DNA from: Clostridium lacusfryxellense
GTDB lineage: Bacteria; Bacillota; Clostridia; Clostridiales; Clostridiaceae
DNA: 64,000 bases
NCBI RefSeq assembly: GCF_018861735.1
Contig: NZ_JAHLEB010000002.1
Location: forward strand, 62,001-126,000
Reading direction: 5' to 3'
Each line of letters starts with the position of its first letter. The first letter of the stretch is position 1. The translations under genes and the position numbers were made by a program. Below are positions 62,573 through 64,000 of this stretch, one piece after another. The notes under the pieces were generated by a model that was not told the DNA's origin, made no database searches, and saw only the letters and a list, made by a program, of their open reading frames with translations.

Positions 62573-64000
62573 TGCAAAATATATTCACAGCAATTTGGCA
62601 ATAAGATATTTAAAATCATATACAGAAGAGCTAGACTATGAATGTAATATTATGGAGTTTTCTATAAATGATCAAATGGAAAGAATATTAGAAGAAATTT
62701 TAAATGGCAAACCAGATATTGTAGCATTTTCTTGCTATATATGGAACATTAATTACATTAAGGCAGTAGCATCTCTAATTAAGCTGGTAGATAGTAGAAT
62801 TGAAATCCTCTATGGCGGACCAGAGGTTAGTTATGATTGTGAGGTCTTCCTTAAAGAAAATGTAGGGGATTTTGTAATAGAAGGTGAAGGCGAGGTTACA
62901 TATAAAGAATTTATTAAATGGAAGATTAGTTGTGAGGCGAGTTTGAAATCTAATTTAAATAATGAACTTGTAGCTACTAATGATTCTAATCACGACATTA
63001 ATAATATACTTGGAATATATTATAATAATTATGGCGAAATTGGTTATAATGGTAAGAGAGAATTAATGGATATAAACGAGGTTATATTCCCATACGTGGA
63101 AGAAGAATTTACTAATAAAATAGTATATTATGAAGCGTCAAGAGGATGTCCTTTTAGTTGCAAATACTGCCTTTCATCCACAACTAATGGAGTTAGGTTT
63201 TTGAATGCTGAAAGAGTAAAAAAAGAATTGAAATTTCTAGCAGATAAAAAGGTAAGATTAGTAAAATTCGTCGATAGAACATTTAATTGCAATCCAAAAT
63301 ATTCTATAGAAATTTGGGAGTATCTAATAAATTTAGAGTGTGAAACAATGTTCCACTTTGAAATATCAGCAGATTTGTTAAATCAGCAGGAATTAGAAGT
63401 TTTAGCTAAGGCACCAAAGGGCAGATTTCAATTTGAAGTTGGGGTACAAACAACTAATCCAATAGTTCTTAATAATATAAGTAGATTTGTAAAATTTGAT
63501 GAGATAAGAGAAAAAGTAGTAAAAGTAAATAAAATAAAGACGATTAATCAACATTTAGACTTAATAGCAGGTCTTCCTGGAGAAAATTATGATTCATTTA
63601 GAAAATCTTTTAATGATGTTTACGACATTAATATAGAAGTAATACAACTAGGGTTTTTAAAGCTTCTTAAGGGCTCAGATATGATAAATGAAGCACTTCT
63701 TTGGGGGATGGTATATGCACCTTATCCACCATATGAGATTTTAAAAACAAAGGATATAAGTTATGAAGAACTTGTGAAACTTAAAAGAGTAGAGAAAATG
63801 GTAGATAAATACCATAACTCACAAAAGTTTAATACTATACTAAATTACTTTGTTGAAAAATTTAATACACCTTTTGATTTTTATTATGAACTAGGTTTAT
63901 TCTTTTATGAAAAGGGATATTTAAGCAGAAATATTTCATCAGTAGATTACTATAAAATATTTATTGAATTTAATGATGAAAAAATTAAGGAAGAAAACTT
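62547..64000 (+). CDS. B12-binding radical SAM protein (partial, DUF4080-like)
   Basis: The frame is open to the window edge: 484 codons seen, no stop. N-terminal B12-binding-like domain (VTLVGINAKYIHSNLAIRYL, VAFSCYIWNINYIK, LYGGPEVSYD); radical SAM cluster motif ASRGCPFSCKYCLSS at about residue 201; then FEVGVQTTNP and LIAGLPGE. The layout fits MiaB-like/DUF4080-type radical SAM proteins. ATG 62547 lies inside the methyltransferase-like gene; the SD AAAGGGAAA is modest. The 3' end lies beyond the window. Confidence 0.88.
   Translation, partial: MKVTLVGINAKYIHSNLAIRYLKSYTEELDYECNIMEFSINDQMERILEEILNGKPDIVAFSCYIWNINYIKAVASLIKLVDSRIEILYGGPEVSYDCEVFLKENVGDFVIEGEGEVTYKEFIKWKISCEASLKSNLNNELVATNDSNHDINNILGIYYNNYGEIGYNGKRELMDINEVIFPYVEEEFTNKIVYYEASRGCPFSCKYCLSSTTNGVRFLNAERVKKELKFLADKKVRLVKFVDRTFNCNPKYSIEIWEYLINLECETMFHFEISADLLNQQELEVLAKAPKGRFQFEVGVQTTNPIVLNNISRFVKFDEIREKVVKVNKIKTINQHLDLIAGLPGENYDSFRKSFNDVYDINIEVIQLGFLKLLKGSDMINEALLWGMVYAPYPPYEILKTKDISYEELVKLKRVEKMVDKYHNSQKFNTILNYFVEKFNTPFDFYYELGLFFYEKGYLSRNISSVDYYKIFIEFNDEKIKEEN

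Overview
The window comes from a low-GC, spore-forming Firmicute, most likely a Clostridium sensu stricto species. The evidence is the AT-rich code with ATG/GTG/TTG starts behind strong Shine-Dalgarno (SD) sequences, a T-box leader in front of arginyl-tRNA synthetase, a pyrophosphate-type phosphofructokinase, a SpoVB-type flippase, a GerMN lipoprotein, a FeoA/FeoB/Cys-rich peptide operon, and a typical clostridial mix of membrane and signalling genes. Species cannot be fixed from the sequence alone.

Layout. (1) 1-7.7 kb is accessory DNA: a zinc-ribbon/FxLYD-like membrane protein, then a phage-derived block (1085-7143) with a tape-measure gene and nine small genes, several with helix-turn-helix character. 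It has no integrase, portal, capsid or lysis gene in view, but many short repeats and stem-loops. A 55-60 bp direct repeat brackets a lone gene at its right edge. (2) 7.8-18 kb is chromosomal: a thioredoxin-domain YyaL-type gene interrupted by an in-frame stop, T-box plus argS, two YprB-type exonuclease paralogues on either side of the convergent feo operon, and adenine deaminase. (3) 18-26 kb: a type IV pilin and prepilin peptidase, PPi-phosphofructokinase, then a VIT/VWA protein, an HExxH protein and a GerMN lipoprotein in a row. (4) 26.2-26.8 kb is a strange gene-free block: a ~100-nt hairpin followed by ~400 nt of C-rich, G-poor DNA. (5) 26.8-33.2 kb: YhaO/YhaN nuclease-ATPase pair and a type IA topoisomerase. 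(6) 33-41 kb: a PEPCK/HPr-kinase-like ATPase, EamA transporter, ArsR regulator, DacF-like carboxypeptidase, Nudix hydrolase and a frameshifted HxlR regulator. Three copies of a ~200-bp folded repeat family lie here. (7) 41-51 kb: Ndk, IscA/HesB-like protein, PncB, UvrD-like helicase, a GGDEF protein, a histidine kinase and several unknowns. (8) 51-59 kb: a long FtsA-like protein, M20 amidohydrolase, RluA-family pseudouridine synthase and two convergent MurJ/SpoVB-family flippases. (9) 59-64 kb: a membrane-anchored beta-propeller protein, a phospholipase C-family protein without signal peptide, a methyltransferase-like protein and a B12-binding radical SAM protein cut by the window edge.

The most unusual signal is the repeat family at 33279-33463, 36807-37040 and 38953-39182. 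The copies keep the same long imperfect hairpin while the paired bases change in a compensating way, and short unpaired motifs stay the same. That is what a conserved folded RNA or a hairpin-based mobile element would show. The other strong candidates are the C-rich block at 26341-26755 and the phage-derived block at the left end.
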